From: Pratylenchus scribneri
Taxonomy: Eukaryota; Nematoda; Chromadorea; Rhabditida; Pratylenchidae
DNA length: 64,000 bases
Assembly: GCA_030063045.1 (NCBI GenBank)
Contig: JAQSEB010000060.1
Location: 1-64,000 of the forward strand
Direction of reading: 5' to 3'
In this document: positions 22,017 through 35,076 of the stretch, piece after piece
Numbering within the stretch: the first letter of the stretch is position 1
Layout of the letters: each line of letters starts with the position of its first letter
Translations under genes and position numbers: made by a program
Notes under the pieces: generated by a model
What the model saw: only the letters and a program-made list of their open reading frames with translations
What the model was told of the DNA's origin: nothing
Databases searched by the model: none

Positions 22017-22975
22017 TTGATGATGGAAATGAAATGGAAGAAGGAAGAAATGAATAATGGATTTAATCGAGAAAAATATGCAAATTATTGTGTTTTTAAT
22101 TTTATGTTTTTTTTTGTTTATCGACATACATTTCCCATTCCTTTCATTTTAAACCCAACAACAATTTTATATTTTGATTAAATCTCTGTTGAAAATGGTT
22201 TGATTTTATTTTTTACTTATTCATTCCCCCACAATTCGCCCTGAAAATGAATTCTTTATAAATTTGATCTTTACTATTATTTTTCAATTTTGGAAATAAG
22301 GTTTCTTGGGTAATTTAAGCAGGCATGACTTCAAGAATTGTCTCGAAAAATGTAAAATATTTTCCAGTTTTTAAAATAGAATATTGGAACTAGTTGAGTT
22401 TATGTCCATAATTTGCAAAATTTGGAGAATTCTTAATTTTGCTGTCAAAAATTAATACTTATCAGTTGATGAAAAAGTTGCTACTAATTAATTAAAGGGA
22501 AGGCAAACTGTTAATTTTAGAGAACAAAAATTTAGGGAGGGGTGAGTTGCACCCGAAAATTTATTATTCTCTGGTAATTTAAAAAGAGCAAACCTCTCCA
22601 AACATAATTCCATCCTAGTACAATTTGTCGGCCTACATTAAACCTAATCATACCCTACCTTGAACTCTATTGTGCCGGATCGATTTAGTTTTAAGTTAGA
22701 CTTGGTCCAAGATAGTTTTAAGGTAACAAAGGTTAGTCCGTCTAGGTCCGGATTAGGTTTAAAGTTGGGTAGGATTAGATTTTGAGTTAGGTTTAGTCTA
22801 GTCTTTCAGGATTTAGAATTTATTCTCTTAATATTTTTAGTCCTTAAATCACAAAAGGAGGTAGAATAATAAATTTTCGAATGCTTTCCTCACTATATTT
22901 TTGCAACCATTATCAACTTTTTTCCTTCCCCTAATAATTAACTAGTATTTACTATTTAGTACAGTAAAGGCTGAA

Positions 22976-23240
22976 TAGGATTCAATGATGTTTTTACAAA
23001 AAAAATCGATAATGTCGTATGAAAGCCATTCGTTGTGTGCTTTTAGCGAAAATTTCTTTGAGTAATTTTTACCCCTGGCACAAAGACGAAAGTGGTCACA
23101 AAAGATGTTAATATTTTATCTTATTCCCTATTCCCTTGTGCACATTTTGACTATATATCCATCCATAAATCTTTATCCGAAGGAAAACTATGGCAAAAAA
23201 TAAGTGTCCGGTTTTTTTGGGCCACCCTGTAAACATCCAA
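22976..23240 (-). mobile_element. Degenerate Tc1/mariner-end-like fragment
   Basis: On the minus strand the segment begins TACAGGGTGGCCCAAAAAAA followed by CCGGACACTTA, the pattern of mariner-family terminal repeats, and continues with A/T-rich sequence containing TTTGTGACCACTTTCGTC. No transposase frame and no clear second end are visible, so this is a relic or a short non-autonomous derivative. Confidence 0.45.
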
Positions 23241-24734
23241 AACCACAAATTATTGGTCTAACCAATAAAAAATCAACATTTATTTTGATACTTTTGCCAT
23301 TGGCAAAAAATTTACAATTTTAGATGAACAATAAAAAAAATACGTAGACCAAAGGATAATACCATACTATGGAACTATGAAATGTATTTTATTTATATTT
23401 AATTTTAATTGGCTTAGGAACTGCTGGGTTCTTCAAATTGGCTCGAGACATTTTTCCAATATTTTCTCTCTGCTGAGTATTTTCTGCAATTTTAATATTA
23501 ATTTAATCAATTCCCAATTTTGCTTGACTAACTTTCACTGTATCAGCAAAAAATGATCCATGCGGATATGTTTCACGTAACAAAATGTAACATTTATCCG
23601 TCAATTCCCTCAATGAATTTTATTGCAATATGCAATGGCGTCAAATTAATTGACCTTAAAAATTATTATTTCCTTTTCCTTTTATTATTTTTTCATACTC
23701 TTTTAATTTTGCTTTTGGTGTCAATTGGTTTTAAAAATATTGGAATAAAATGAAAATATAAATTGGAAAAATTAAACAACCTTTTTAGTGTTGCTTTTTT
23801 TAATATAAGATATAGATGAAAAATTTATCTTTATTTTCAATTATTATGTAATTTTTTCTGGTTACAATTTGAATTTGAGCAGCTAGCTTATTTACAAATT
23901 TCAATCAAAAGAAATTCCTTATAAAAAAACAAATGAATCATGGGCACCCAATTTTTCATAATTTTTGGTATAATATATTAAAATATTAAATTACTTTTTC
24001 AATTTTTTTACTAAATTTTTGATTTATTATTATTTTTAAAATTAATTTAAAATATTTTTTAATTATGGCAATTTTCTGACTTTAATAAATTTATTATTTT
24101 TATTATAATTTATTTTCGTTTAGGGTTTAATAAATTTATATTAATTTTATAGCCTTGATATGGATGAGTTAATAGAAAATATTGATAGAGAATTTGATGG
24201 GGATTACTAAATGTTATGACCAAAAAAGCCATAATGTGTCAAAATCGGGCAGAGTTGTTTTGGTAATAATTTTTGATCAATTATAGAGAAAAAGCTTAAC
24301 GCATTGGTATAAATTAAATCATTTTTAAGATTGAATGATTGCTTAAGATATTGGCCAACAGACTAATTTCGTATAGTTTACCTTTTAAAATCCATTAGAT
24401 TTTCAGCGAAAAATTTATCAATTTATTATATATTATCAGTTATCACCATCTATAATATTTATATTTTCCGCACAAATAAACTAAATTCTCCCGTTGGTTC
24501 CATTCAATAAATTGACCCGCATTATTTTTGTCCCCGAAGCAAATATAAAAACCAGTGTCAATATCATTATTGATTTTTCCCCGCGCGTAGCGTCATTCCT
24601 TCACCATTTATTTGCGATTGCGAGGGGACTTTTGCCTGCTTTTACCTCGTCAATAATTTCTGTATTCTGTTTTCCTTCTTTATTTCCTTTTTATTAAACA
24701 TTTTATTACTCACTCATTAATCTGGCCTAATTAC

Positions 24735-24849
24735 CGTAAATATTCTATTTTAAGCCCCGTCTCTATTATAAGCTCCCTCTCTATTTTAAGCCCTCCTAGA
24801 GAGGTCTTTAAAATTTTTAAGACCCGGGGCTTAAAATAGAATATTTACG
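24735..24849. mobile_element. 115-bp MITE with perfect 25-bp terminal inverted repeats
   Basis: 24735-24759 (starting CGTAAATATTCTATTTTAAG) is the exact reverse complement of 24825-24849. Internal motifs (AGCCCC, CTCTATT, CCTAGAGAGGTCTTTAAAA) are shared with the intron elements in F-box copies A, C and D and at about 30270-30380. There is no coding capacity. Confidence 0.85.
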
Positions 24850-26461
24850 ATATCATTTTTTTCATATTTATTTATTGCTCCGAGATATTTACATAAATTA
24901 GGCAAACAAACCACAAAATCTATGCGAGGAATCATTTTTGAATCAAACAAGAGAAACGCGGCGAATTTCTTATTTTTATAATTTTTAGAAATTTTCATAT
25001 TAAAAAATTTAAGGTTCAAAATACCCGACAAAAACACGAAAAAATTATTTGAAATACATGACATCCAAAAAAATCAGAAAATTTTATTCCCCGGTATTAT
25101 GATATGATCATCTCCCTGAATTTATATATGTGTATTGTATATTGTAATAAAAATTAGCTATGTCAAATTTTTTAATCCATAATACAAATTTTTATTAAAT
25201 TAATAAATCTTTTGTTTAACTTTTTACCTTCAATTAAATAATCTTTAAAAAAATAAAAATAAAATTCATAATAAAACCTTTATATTATAGGCCAAATCTA
25301 GGAATTTAATAGAATAATTTCAAAATATTTTTACTATGGCTAATTTTTGAGTCGATAAATTTTTTGATACTTTTATATTCAATCACTCCAAAAAATATTT
25401 GAGCTTACAATTTGGGGGTTCAAAGAACAAACACACATTTCCTTCTAAATAATATTAAATTCTGTCATAATTGATTTTGTTTTGTATTTTTAATGTGCGC
25501 GCAATACACAATCCTTTTGATAGATTTTTGTCGAACACTAAATGAAACACATTGAATACATTAATCTGTCAAATAAATTGGATAATAAAAATTGTAAATT
25601 CCCATATTTATGCCCTAAAAGTGAAACCTTCTGCAATCCCCTTTTCTCATTTTTTATTAACCGTTCCGTTTAATCTTTGTACATCGAGAACAAAAAAATG
25701 TTCTCAATTAATCAGTGAAGACCTAATTTTAAATCTTTTAGATTAGTCAATCCTACAAATTAAGGAATAAATTTTTTTGCAACAAAATTAATAAAATTAA
25801 TAAAAAATTATTTTTTACAAACTACACGATTGACAAAAAAATTTTTGAATGAAAAATAAAAAAATTTTTCTTAAATTTTCGGCCTCATTCATTCCATCAA
25901 TTCAAAGCTTCACAGATCAATTCTCAATTTATTAAATAAAAAAGTGCCCATTTAATTAATTAATTTACGCAAACACAAAATTAATTTTCGGCCAATGCAA
26001 TTTTATTAGCGAAAGCATAAAAACAACCTAGTTTCCGTTTCCCCCCTCCTTTTTTGCTTATGAATAGGCCCATTTTCCCCAATAAACCAATCTACTTTTG
26101 GGTGGGTGTGGGTATCTTTATGTGGGCCAATGATGCACATTTCCATCTTTTTCCATACCTTTTGCCCTTTTCCCCGAATTCCAAAAAGTGCGTCGCGTAA
26201 TACGTTAATTTCCTTTAATTTCCCTTGTTTAATGAGGAAAAAAAAACAATGAAAAGAATTCCACTAAAATATGACGAATCTGGAATTGAATTCTTTTATC
26301 TTAGAATAATTTGTGAAATTTAACAATCACGCCAAATTTGGTGAAATTCGCTAATTCATCAACAAATTTCCTCCTCCGTCGTATTTGCCAAATTCGGCTG
26401 ACCTTCGAAATATTTTTTTTCTTTATAAAATTATAACTTCCTAATTTTGTATTTCAGCAAA

Positions 26462-29400
26462 ATGAATCCATTTCCAAATTCGTCTGCTCACATTTCTGTG
26501 CTTAGCATGAATCCGGAAAAGATTCAACAATCAAATCAAATTGTTTCATCAAATTCATCGCTGGAAAATCCAAGTAATTGGTCCAATCGAATTCATTCCA
26601 TTGTTTGCCATTGCTATCGAAGATGGGCCCATTTTGTCAAAATTATCATTTTCTGTTTCTTTTTGACCGGAATTTGTGCATTCAAAATGGCACAAAAACC
26701 AAAAAAGAGAACAACATTCGTGGCTATACACTTTATGGCTAAAAATTATTAATTTAATATTTAATGGAAATTATTAGCAATTGTTTTTAGTGCTCGAGCA
26801 CTTCACGAATTCGATGGACACGATCAATATTTTTTGGCCAATCCGGCACCGGAATTCGATTCTTCGTTTTGGTTATACCAAAGGAGGGCAAAAACATATT
26901 GAATGAAAAAATATTGAAGGAAACTATAGAAGTAAATATTGAAAATATTGATAAATTTTGACCTATTTTTACGTTTAGGTGAATTCAATTGTCCAAAATA
27001 ATTTGACAATTTTCAACCGGTTAACACAAAGAGATGAGCCTTTTTCACAATATTGTCGGAGATTTTGCAAAATAAATCAACCAGTAAACCTGTTTTATAT
27101 GTGAGTTTAACAACAGGATTATAAATAAATATATTTTCTATTAAAGATTGGTTGGAAAGATCAACAGGAGCGAATAGTAAAAGGTGAACAATTGAATGCC
27201 CGAGTCCAGCTGGATTATCCAATTTTCAATGTTTTTGGCAGAGAAATTAACATTCAAGTGGGGAAAATATTTTAATAAATTTGAATTTTAAAATGAATTT
27301 TTTTCAGCCAAATTTTTTCGGTGTTCATTTTGGAAATGAAGAGGGAAAAGATGGGAAGAATATAACAAATATGAAAATGCGGAAATGATTGTTCTATTGT
27401 ATAGGGCAGAGAGGATTGGAGGTTAGAGTGATCAGGACATCCCTGACTACGAAATGAGCATTTCAAATTATTTCAAAAAGTGAGGGCCTAAAATTTAAAA
27501 ATATAAAATTATCAATTAAATTTGCAGAGATTACATTGGCCAACATATTCGCGTTTTGACCATTTCCACATCGTAATTATATTCAATTTAAAATTATTTT
27601 AATTAATTAATTCCTAATTTAAGCTATGCCCAAGTTGAGGTTGACCGTTCCGGTGACATTCTTCGCTCGCATGTTCCCCTGGGCCTTTTTGTTATGGCCA
27701 TTTTGACCATTCAATTTCTGTCATTTTCATGCGTCTATTTTCCATTTACAAAGTTGAAAAATATTTTTTTAAATTATTTCCAATTTAATTCTAATTTAGC
27801 TTCCTGTTGCCCTTTTCGTTTGCCTTTGCCCATTTATGGCTAGTGGCACTGGATTGGGTCTCATATTCTTCATGGGTTTTCGGAATACGTAAGCATCAGA
27901 ATTGATGGAAATAATCATATTACTCTTCTCATTTATTTTAGTTCAATTCTTGGCCTAACCTCATTCCTTATTTTGGCAATTGCTGTGGATGATGCCTTCC
28001 TCGTCATTCATCCTTGGCAATTGGCATCGAAAAGGAGGCAAAAAACAACAAAAATCACATCTTCTGCAGAGGATATTGATTCCCGAATTGCTGATCAACT
28101 TTCGGAAGTTGGTCAAAAATAAAGGGATTTGACCTGGAGCATTCCTTCATCAATTTGTTTAGGTTCTCGAAGACATGGGACCAGCAATTTTGATTTCAGC
28201 GCTGACTAATATTTTTGCTGATGTGGTCGGCTCATTCACCGGTTCACCTGAGATTACACTCCCTTGTTTGAGCAACATCGAATCGGTTAATTTAACTTTT
28301 GGCTGTTAAAAAAGACACAACACAAACTTTTTTCCAGATAATTGTTGATTTCTTCTACCAAATCACACTTTTCACCGCAGGTACTTTTATTCCTTCTGAT
28401 TAAATTGATTAATGTTTTGTAATCTATATTTAAATTTTCCAATCACAATTTTTGTACCACACATTTCATAATACAACATATTTCCTATTCAAGTTCTTGT
28501 ACTCTGTGCCCGCTGGGAGATTCGTTCGGACTTCGGAGGCGAAGAAACAATAAAAAGGAAATGACAATAAAATTGTAGCCCTCTTTGGAAAATGGAAATA
28601 CTAAACAAATTTGGACACCAAAGCAATTCCCAATTTGTCCAAAAATGATGAAGCCATCTAGCGTGGTGGTCTCAGAACTTCCTTGGAATCCTTCTTCAAT
28701 TCATCTATGTTTTTCTATGTTCAATTTGTATCCGACATTCGTAATTTGTGCCTTCTGAGTGGCATTCCTTTTCGCTTGCATCAATGTAAAAACAATTAAA
28801 TAATTTAATTAAATTAATTTCAATTAATTTTTTTAAAGGCAATGCTCAAATTTGAAATCACTTTGTCGACCAAAAAATTATTTCCACCTGATTCACCGCT
28901 GCTCAAAATTGAAAATTATCGAGAGGAAAAGGCAATTTTCTAATTTAATTTTATTTAAAAATGAATTAGTTACTTCCATTCTACACAACTGCCCAATTGT
29001 TCATTAATAATCCGGGTGATTTATCGAATAATACCCGAAGGCACCATTTGAATCAAATCATTGAGATGGAACATTTGTGAATTATTTTTGACAAAATATT
29101 AATAATTATTTATGCATATTGAATAGGCCATATCATATCCGGCGTAAAGCAGTCAGTCTCTATTTTGTGCGCATTTATGAATGCTATGAGAATGAGAATT
29201 TGATGAAGAGGCGGAGGCAACACTGGAATGGTCTTGGCTGATAATGAAGAAGGAAAACATTTTGATTTGGCCGATTTGGAACAATGTAAGCCTTTTTAAT
29301 TCATATTAATTCCCTATTTTAGATATTTATATTAATGGTTTTAAAAGGGAAATATTTAATTTACCAAAAAAGAATGTCAAAAAGAGATTTAATTTGTCGA

Positions 29401-31000
29401 AATGATGGTATATAACGGTTTAGAAATTTATCATATAGTCATTAACGTTATATTCAACCGATAGACCGCCACTAGAAGCATCTTTTGATTATGTTTTGGC
29501 TTTAGTAAACTAAAAAGAAAAATCAAAAATGTTTATAAACCGCCTTTTAATTTTTTATTAAATCATTATAAATAATATTAACTTTTGAGGAGCTCTATTA
29601 AATGATATATTGCTTTTATTTATGAATATAGAAGAAACTCTAAACCCTATAATTTTCTTTGACTTTTTAACCCTTTTATCGGCAATTTCAATTTCTTAGA
29701 TAATTAAAATATAACCTATTTAAAATCAATCAGGGAAGAACAATAATTAATATAAAAATGATTTAATTTTACAAAATCCTGATTTAATTTTAGTTTTGAA
29801 TTGGCCCGAATATCAACATTGGCGTGGATTACTCAATTTCCATGAAGAAGAAAATGGAAAAATTTAATAAAACTTCGAATATTGATGGAAAAGAACGTCA
29901 ATTAGTGTTGGACAATTTCATGGCAATCGCTGCCTATCACTGTGATGACCTAAAAGATTGGCATAAGCGGGCATTGATGTTTAGTGAATGGCACCGAGTT
30001 GTGGACAAATATGCCGCCGAATTCAATGTCACCGTTTTGCATGATGGTCGATTGCATTTGGATTTGTTGGAAAATATGGTAAGGCTGAAGGGGGAATTGA
30101 AATTGGATTTTATTGTTACTTTAGCCAACTGACATTTTGCTCTCGCAACTCTCCTTTGTATGGCAGCAATTTGCGCACTTTTCTTGAGTAATTTCTTTGG
30201 TATTTGTGTCACAACCGGTGTTATTTTGCTTCTATTTTTGTTGGTTGGTTTTTTGTTTTATATAAAATTACCCTAAACTCTGAATTAGAAGATAGAAGCC
30301 CATGAGCTTATAAATTTCAGAGCTCTCTAGGTTGGGCTTTTATTAGAGAGTGGACTTTTAATAGAGAACTTACTATATATTGTATAATAAAAATTTATTT
30401 AATAAAAATTTTTTTCAATTTTAGAAACCCTCGGACTGATGTCACTGATGGGTATGACGATGGACCCGGTGGTGATGGCCGCCGTCATAATTTCCATTGA
30501 ATTCATCAGTGTGGACATTCCCGCATATGTTTCCTATCATTTCCACACAGCAAAATGGACACAGGACGAGAGTGCCGGAAAATGGCAAGAAGCATTGAAG
30601 AGAGGGTGCGCAAGACATTCTCCTCGGTTGGATTTCCCGCATTGCAATTGCAAGCATCATTTTGTACGCTTTTCATAAATTTTATATTAAATTCCAAATA
30701 TATTAGTAAAATCCTCAATTATTTAATTAATTTATTTTTAGGCACGAATATTTGCATTTTGATGTTGTTGACTGTGCCACTTTACCATGTCCCAAGTTTT
30801 GTCCGGGTTCTTTGCATTTGCCTCACACTTTGCACAATTCATTCCTTGCTCCTTTTGCCAACACTTTTTGCCAATTTGGATTCGGCCATTTTGTTTTTGA
30901 CTAATACCCTAATAGGGCAAGGAATGAGAATGAGGGGCAGAGGGAGAAGAGCCAGTAACGAGGCGAAGGTCTTCAGTGAGAATTTGAAAAAAAAACAATA
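26462..31000 (+). pseudogene. Patched-related (PTR) family gene, frameshifted
   Basis: About 18 exon-like segments on the + strand follow the order of a nematode PTR protein: N-terminus from the ATG at 26462; F-C-K-I-N-Q-P-V near 27070; P-N-F-F-G-V near 27308; a sterol-sensing-type region with G-T-G-L-G-L-I-F-F-M-G-F-R and A-I-A-V-D-D-A-F-L-V-I-H (27640-28010); L-P-F-Y-T-T-A-Q-L-F-I-N-N-P-G near 28980; W-P-E-Y-Q-H-W-R-G near 29800; Y-H-C-D-D-L-K near 29940; S-V-D-I-P-A-Y-V-S-Y-H-F near 30510; S-I-E-E-R-V-R-K-T-F-S-S-V-G-F-P-A-L near 30580; and a hydrophobic C-terminus (30742-31000). Breaks within conserved blocks occur near 27380, 28735, 29864 and 30560. PTRs are multipass membrane proteins related to Patched, acting in cuticle formation, moulting and lipid transport. 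Other multi-exon genes in the window read cleanly, so real decay is more likely than general sequencing error. Confidence 0.75.
30270..30380. repeat. Relic of the CTATTAGAG-type MITE inside the PTR pseudogene
   Basis: The motifs TTAGAAGATAGAAGCCC, CTCTCTAGG and TTTTAATAGAGAACTTACTA lie in an intron between two PTR exons and resemble the elements at 24735-24849 and in the F-box introns. Confidence 0.4.
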
Positions 31001-31167
31001 ATTTGGTTTTAATATTCTATTTTTTATCTTTTTTAAAAGCTCAAAAAATTGTTTAAAATTTTTATTATGTTATAAAATGTAAAGATCGAAATTGGAAAAA
31101 AATTCATAAAATGAAGTACAATTATGAATTACAATTCCTTAATACAATTTTGAATTGCCTTTTCAAA

Positions 31168-31557
31168 TTATTTAAATAATAATATTTTATCTGGGATTGA
31201 TTCGATATAATTAGGTAGTTGCTTTCTTGGGTCTTCGACAATTGATGAAATCAATTCGTCTAAATATTCTTGAGGGCCAATCATTCCCTCCAGAATTTCT
31301 TTCTTCTTCTTCAACAGTCCTTCATTTTCATTTCCAATGAGTTTCCAAAATGCGAGACATTTTAGTGATGGCAGTTCCACATAAATGATCTTGACATATT
31401 TGTTATAGTATTCCCAATTAATCATTGTCCGACTATTTTGTTCAATCATTAAAGAACAATTGCTGGTGGATTTAAACATTGGCGTGAACCTGTGTGGCAA
31501 TATGTATGTTTCACATATTTTCCTAACAAACCGACCAATATTCGTTATTAATTGCAT
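31168..31557 (-). CDS. 129-aa ORF whose start sits on the inverted-duplication boundary
   Basis: A continuous minus-strand ORF, M-Q-L-I-T-N-I-G-R-F-V-R-K-I at the start, then charged helical sequence (E-G-L-L-K-K-K-K-E-I-L-E-G) and an end I-P-D-K-I-L-L-F-K. The ATG (31557-31555) is the first base of the right arm. Upstream in the arm an in-frame stop follows within a few codons. So either the ORF is complete or, more likely, an older 5' part was cut off when the arm was placed here. Codon content is protein-like. Family not recognised. Confidence 0.45.
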   Translation of the reverse strand: MQLITNIGRFVRKICETYILPHRFTPMFKSTSNCSLMIEQNSRTMINWEYYNKYVKIIYVELPSLKCLAFWKLIGNENEGLLKKKKEILEGMIGPQEYLDELISSIVEDPRKQLPNYIESIPDKILLFK

Positions 31558-32139
31558 ACGAATTTATAAAATTTTAATTCTTTTAAATTTTAATAAAAAA
31601 TATTTATAAATTTTACTGAATATTCGATTTCAGCAGGTTGTAGGTTGAAAAAATATTAAAAATTTCCAAAAAAAATTCTAAATGAAATTCGAAAATGTAA
31701 ATGGTGATATTACTTGATTATCAGGAACCATTTCCATGCGGACAACGATTAAAAAGGATGCATCGAAAATAAGCAGACGAAAATGATGAAAACAATTGGG
31801 ACAACGATTACTTGGCCGTTTGTGGAAGGCATATGACCGGATGCATGTTTCAATTTTGCAAGGTGAGTTAATATATTTGAATTTTTAATTAATTTTTAAA
31901 TATTCCAACTCTAAATGGGCAATGGGCATTTTGGATATTTTCATCGAATTCTTCCTCGTGTTAACCTATAAATAAACAAATTAGAATTAATTCATTTCAT
32001 CCGTATTATATATTTTGATTAATTTCAATAGGCCAACCATATTAGACACTTCTATTTGAAAGATTTAGGACAAAAACGGTTATTTTATATCTTAAATCAT
32101 TCATTTTTTTTTATACAAAATTCACCTTAAGGTTCTTTG

Positions 32140-33955
32140 CCAATATTTGGGCCAATGTGCGCCGGAGAATCGAATTTTGCCAATCGTCCTTGAACAATTG
32201 ATCCAATTACTTCTTTTGGAGATGAATTCTGTTTGAACGCAATTAGATTGGATGCCGTCGACAATTTGCTTGCCATTGGCCTATGTTTATAGATATAATT
32301 TATTATATGCTTTTTTTCGAAAATTATTTTTATGGCTTAAAATTGACAATATATTAATTAACATCTTTTTAGCGCCACATAATGCTTGATTAATTTGATA
32401 TAAAATTCGAAAAAATAAATTATTTTATGATCGTCTTAAAATGCACTGATATTTTTAAATTTATCATGTTTTTTTAAATTTGATTGTATGTATCTGCTAT
32501 CTAGATCATAGATTCTAAGAGAAAAATATTTTTAATAATGAAATTTAAGTAGACTCTAATTAATTGCCCACAACGAATATTTTATAACATAAAAATGGCC
32601 AAATTCGATTCATTTTAATTCCAATTCAGCTTGAGCCTCAAACTCCAAATATGGTAAATTAAAAGAATTTAAAAAATGCTGATTTTTTAAGATAAAAAAA
32701 TTTGGCTAATTTATATAATATTTTTTTAAATTAAAATTCCAAAAAGCTACCATTCACTAAAAAATTTTAGGAAATTGTAATTTAATAAAAATAATTTACA
32801 TTTTTTAATGGAATAAAATGCGGATTAATTGTGCAATTTTATAATTTTTGCCCTTTTTTCGACTAACCACTTTTTCGCATTTGTTGGGCGCAAGGACTGG
32901 TCTTCTGGACAAGTTGAATGAAAAGGGGATTCTTTGCGGAAATGCCAACCAAAGATGATTTTGTCATTGACGGATTGGCGAAAGAAAAATGGGCGAAAAT
33001 TGTGGAGCTTAGACGAAGGGCTTGATCAATCATGTCTGATGCAAAAAGATGAAAATTAAGAAAATTGCATAAATCAATATATTTTTATGATTTTGATAAA
33101 TTTAAGCATATATAGTTTCATTGTTAGCATTATTTGAATTTTCCCCTTGGGGGATTAATTTCTGATAATTTTAATATTTTAATTTAAGTGTTCCAAACAT
33201 ATTAATTAATTCAATAAAATTTTTGCAGAAATATTTTTTATGGTGATTAATTTATATGAATTTCCAATCCCAATGGTAAATATTGGTATTTGGCTTACCC
33301 AATATTGGCCAAATTAATTAAACCAAAATTCATTTTAAGCATTTCTGACTAGACAATGAAAAAATTTTATTGAATTAAAATTAAACAAATTTGAATATTT
33401 TGTATAAATTTTGTTATATGTAAACTATAGTAAGTTGTAAATGTTTTTCAATATTTCATCCCGCATTATATCAAAAAAAAAGTAAAGATAACTCACTTGC
33501 TATTCTGGCATAGCTGTGCAATGGTGGCTGTTGCCGGATGCCACCAAAATTCCCACCGTTTCCATTACCCATTGGCCATTATTGCCTCCTTCTTGAGGCA
33601 ATTTTTGATGGCCCATCGCCGAATTCATCATCGTCAAAAAATTCTTTCAGCAGAAGAATCATCGTTGGCAAGGGAAGAGGAGGAATTTTCCATCATCAAA
33701 ATTGCCCCACGCCTTTGGCCTGTGGCCACCAATCATCAGCTGAGTGAATTTTGCATTGGCAGCGCAAAATGACAGTAATGTACCGGATACCGGTCGGACG
33801 TTGGTCAGAATCGGAAGTTCTTGCCGGAGGAAGAAGTGGTTGGGAAGATGTAGGCGGCAAATACTAAGAATGATGAATTGAAAATGAAGTTGGGCGGACG
33901 AGGTTGGGATTAGAAGAGCAAAAATTATGGCCATATATAGAGGTAGTATTACTAA
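32140..33955 (-). pseudogene. Right-arm copy of the 5' part of the zinc-finger gene
   Basis: The minus-strand counterpart of 17890-19711. It carries the same six-T run that breaks the frame after A-E-R-I-F, so that lesion predates the duplication. The small segment corresponding to 19557-19711 differs by a few residues (A-S-K-L-S-T-A-S against V-N-K-L-S-T-A-S). The zinc fingers and C-terminal exons are absent because the arm ends at 31557. Confidence 0.5.
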
Positions 33956-34911
33956 AGAAAAATAAAATCTAATGATTTTTCATTTAATTTGGCAAAATTT
34001 TAAAAATATTTTTTGAACTTTTTTTTTTATTAATTTGGCAAGTAATTAATTAATTTAATTAGACGCATTAGTAATGTCAAATAGCTTCGATTACAAAATT
34101 TTTTGAAAGAAAAAATTAGAAAAATTCATGAAAATTTAAAAAATTTGTGCCAAAAAATTACAAATAGGCAAAAAAAAAATCAAAGTTTTCGTTTTTTGTT
34201 CAATTCTGTTCAATTATTTTTGATCTAATCATTTTGATATCAAATGCTTAACAGAATAAGTTTAAGAAAATGAGATAAAAGTTTTACTAATAACCCAAAA
34301 TATTAGTTGTGTTTTTGGCCAATGAGCAAAATTCGGATAACCAATAAATTCGACGTATTCTATTTCGACGATACACCCTCAAAATAAACTCACTCATTTT
34401 TGTGGTCTTTTTGTTGAGAATTTTCTCCACAATCATTGCCTTCATAATTCACATGGATTGAATGTCGAAATGGAGGAAAATTTGGATTTGAATGGCAAAT
34501 AAGGAACAATTTTAACCAACGCCTGCTTTTCGTCGATGATGTTCTCGGCCATTATTATTTCAATTTTGCTGACATTTTCGCCAGTATCTGATCGCCGGTC
34601 GATAGATGACCATCTGCTGATTAAGAAAAATTTTAAAAAATTATGGCAAATTTAAAAATATCTTCCAATTTTTTTCATTTTTGGTGGAATCTATTTGAAT
34701 CATTTTAGTCTTATTTAGGGCCACAATTTGGCCAATTTTTATTTTTTTTTAATAATTCAATCTAAATTTCTGTAACCACACTTTAGTCAAAAATGACATT
34801 GATCCCCTCTTTGCATTTTCTTGGTATAAAATTGCCATTTTTTTAAATGATGCAACCGATTTCAGTCAATTTACTTCCGGTTTTTGTAAATATTTATTTT
34901 TGGCGATTTAA

Positions 34912-35076
34912 ATGGAGAAGAGTAAGCAGCCAGCAGAAATTGAAGGTTCAATTTGTGATTTTGAACAAATGAATTTGGCAGATTTTGTACCGCTTGATGA
35001 TTTTGTGGCCAAAGAGAATAGTGAAGCCAGTGAAATTGAAAAGATTAAATTGAATTTATTTTTATGGAAAAATTAA
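34912..35076 (+). CDS. 54-aa acidic ORF (right-arm copy)
   Basis: Same protein as the minus-strand ORF at 16747-16911. The arms are so similar that identity alone does not show selection. Function unknown. Confidence 0.4.
   Translation: MEKSKQPAEIEGSICDFEQMNLADFVPLDDFVAKENSEASEIEKIKLNLFLWKN

Larger units (their letters stand above)
22017..26461. other. Intergenic part of the spacer
   Basis: No supported gene in 4.4 kb. It holds a mariner-end-like relic, one compact MITE and AT-rich simple sequence. Open frames at 23553-23753, 24494-24697, 24831-25064 and 25552-25746 have background composition. Confidence 0.5.

Noticed and set aside
31725..31862. Exon-like frame in the right arm (antisense to the zinc-finger gene) with C-G-R-H-M-T-G-C-M-F-Q-F-C
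   Set aside because: It has an in-frame stop shared by both arms and no supporting neighbours; too weak to annotate as a gene.
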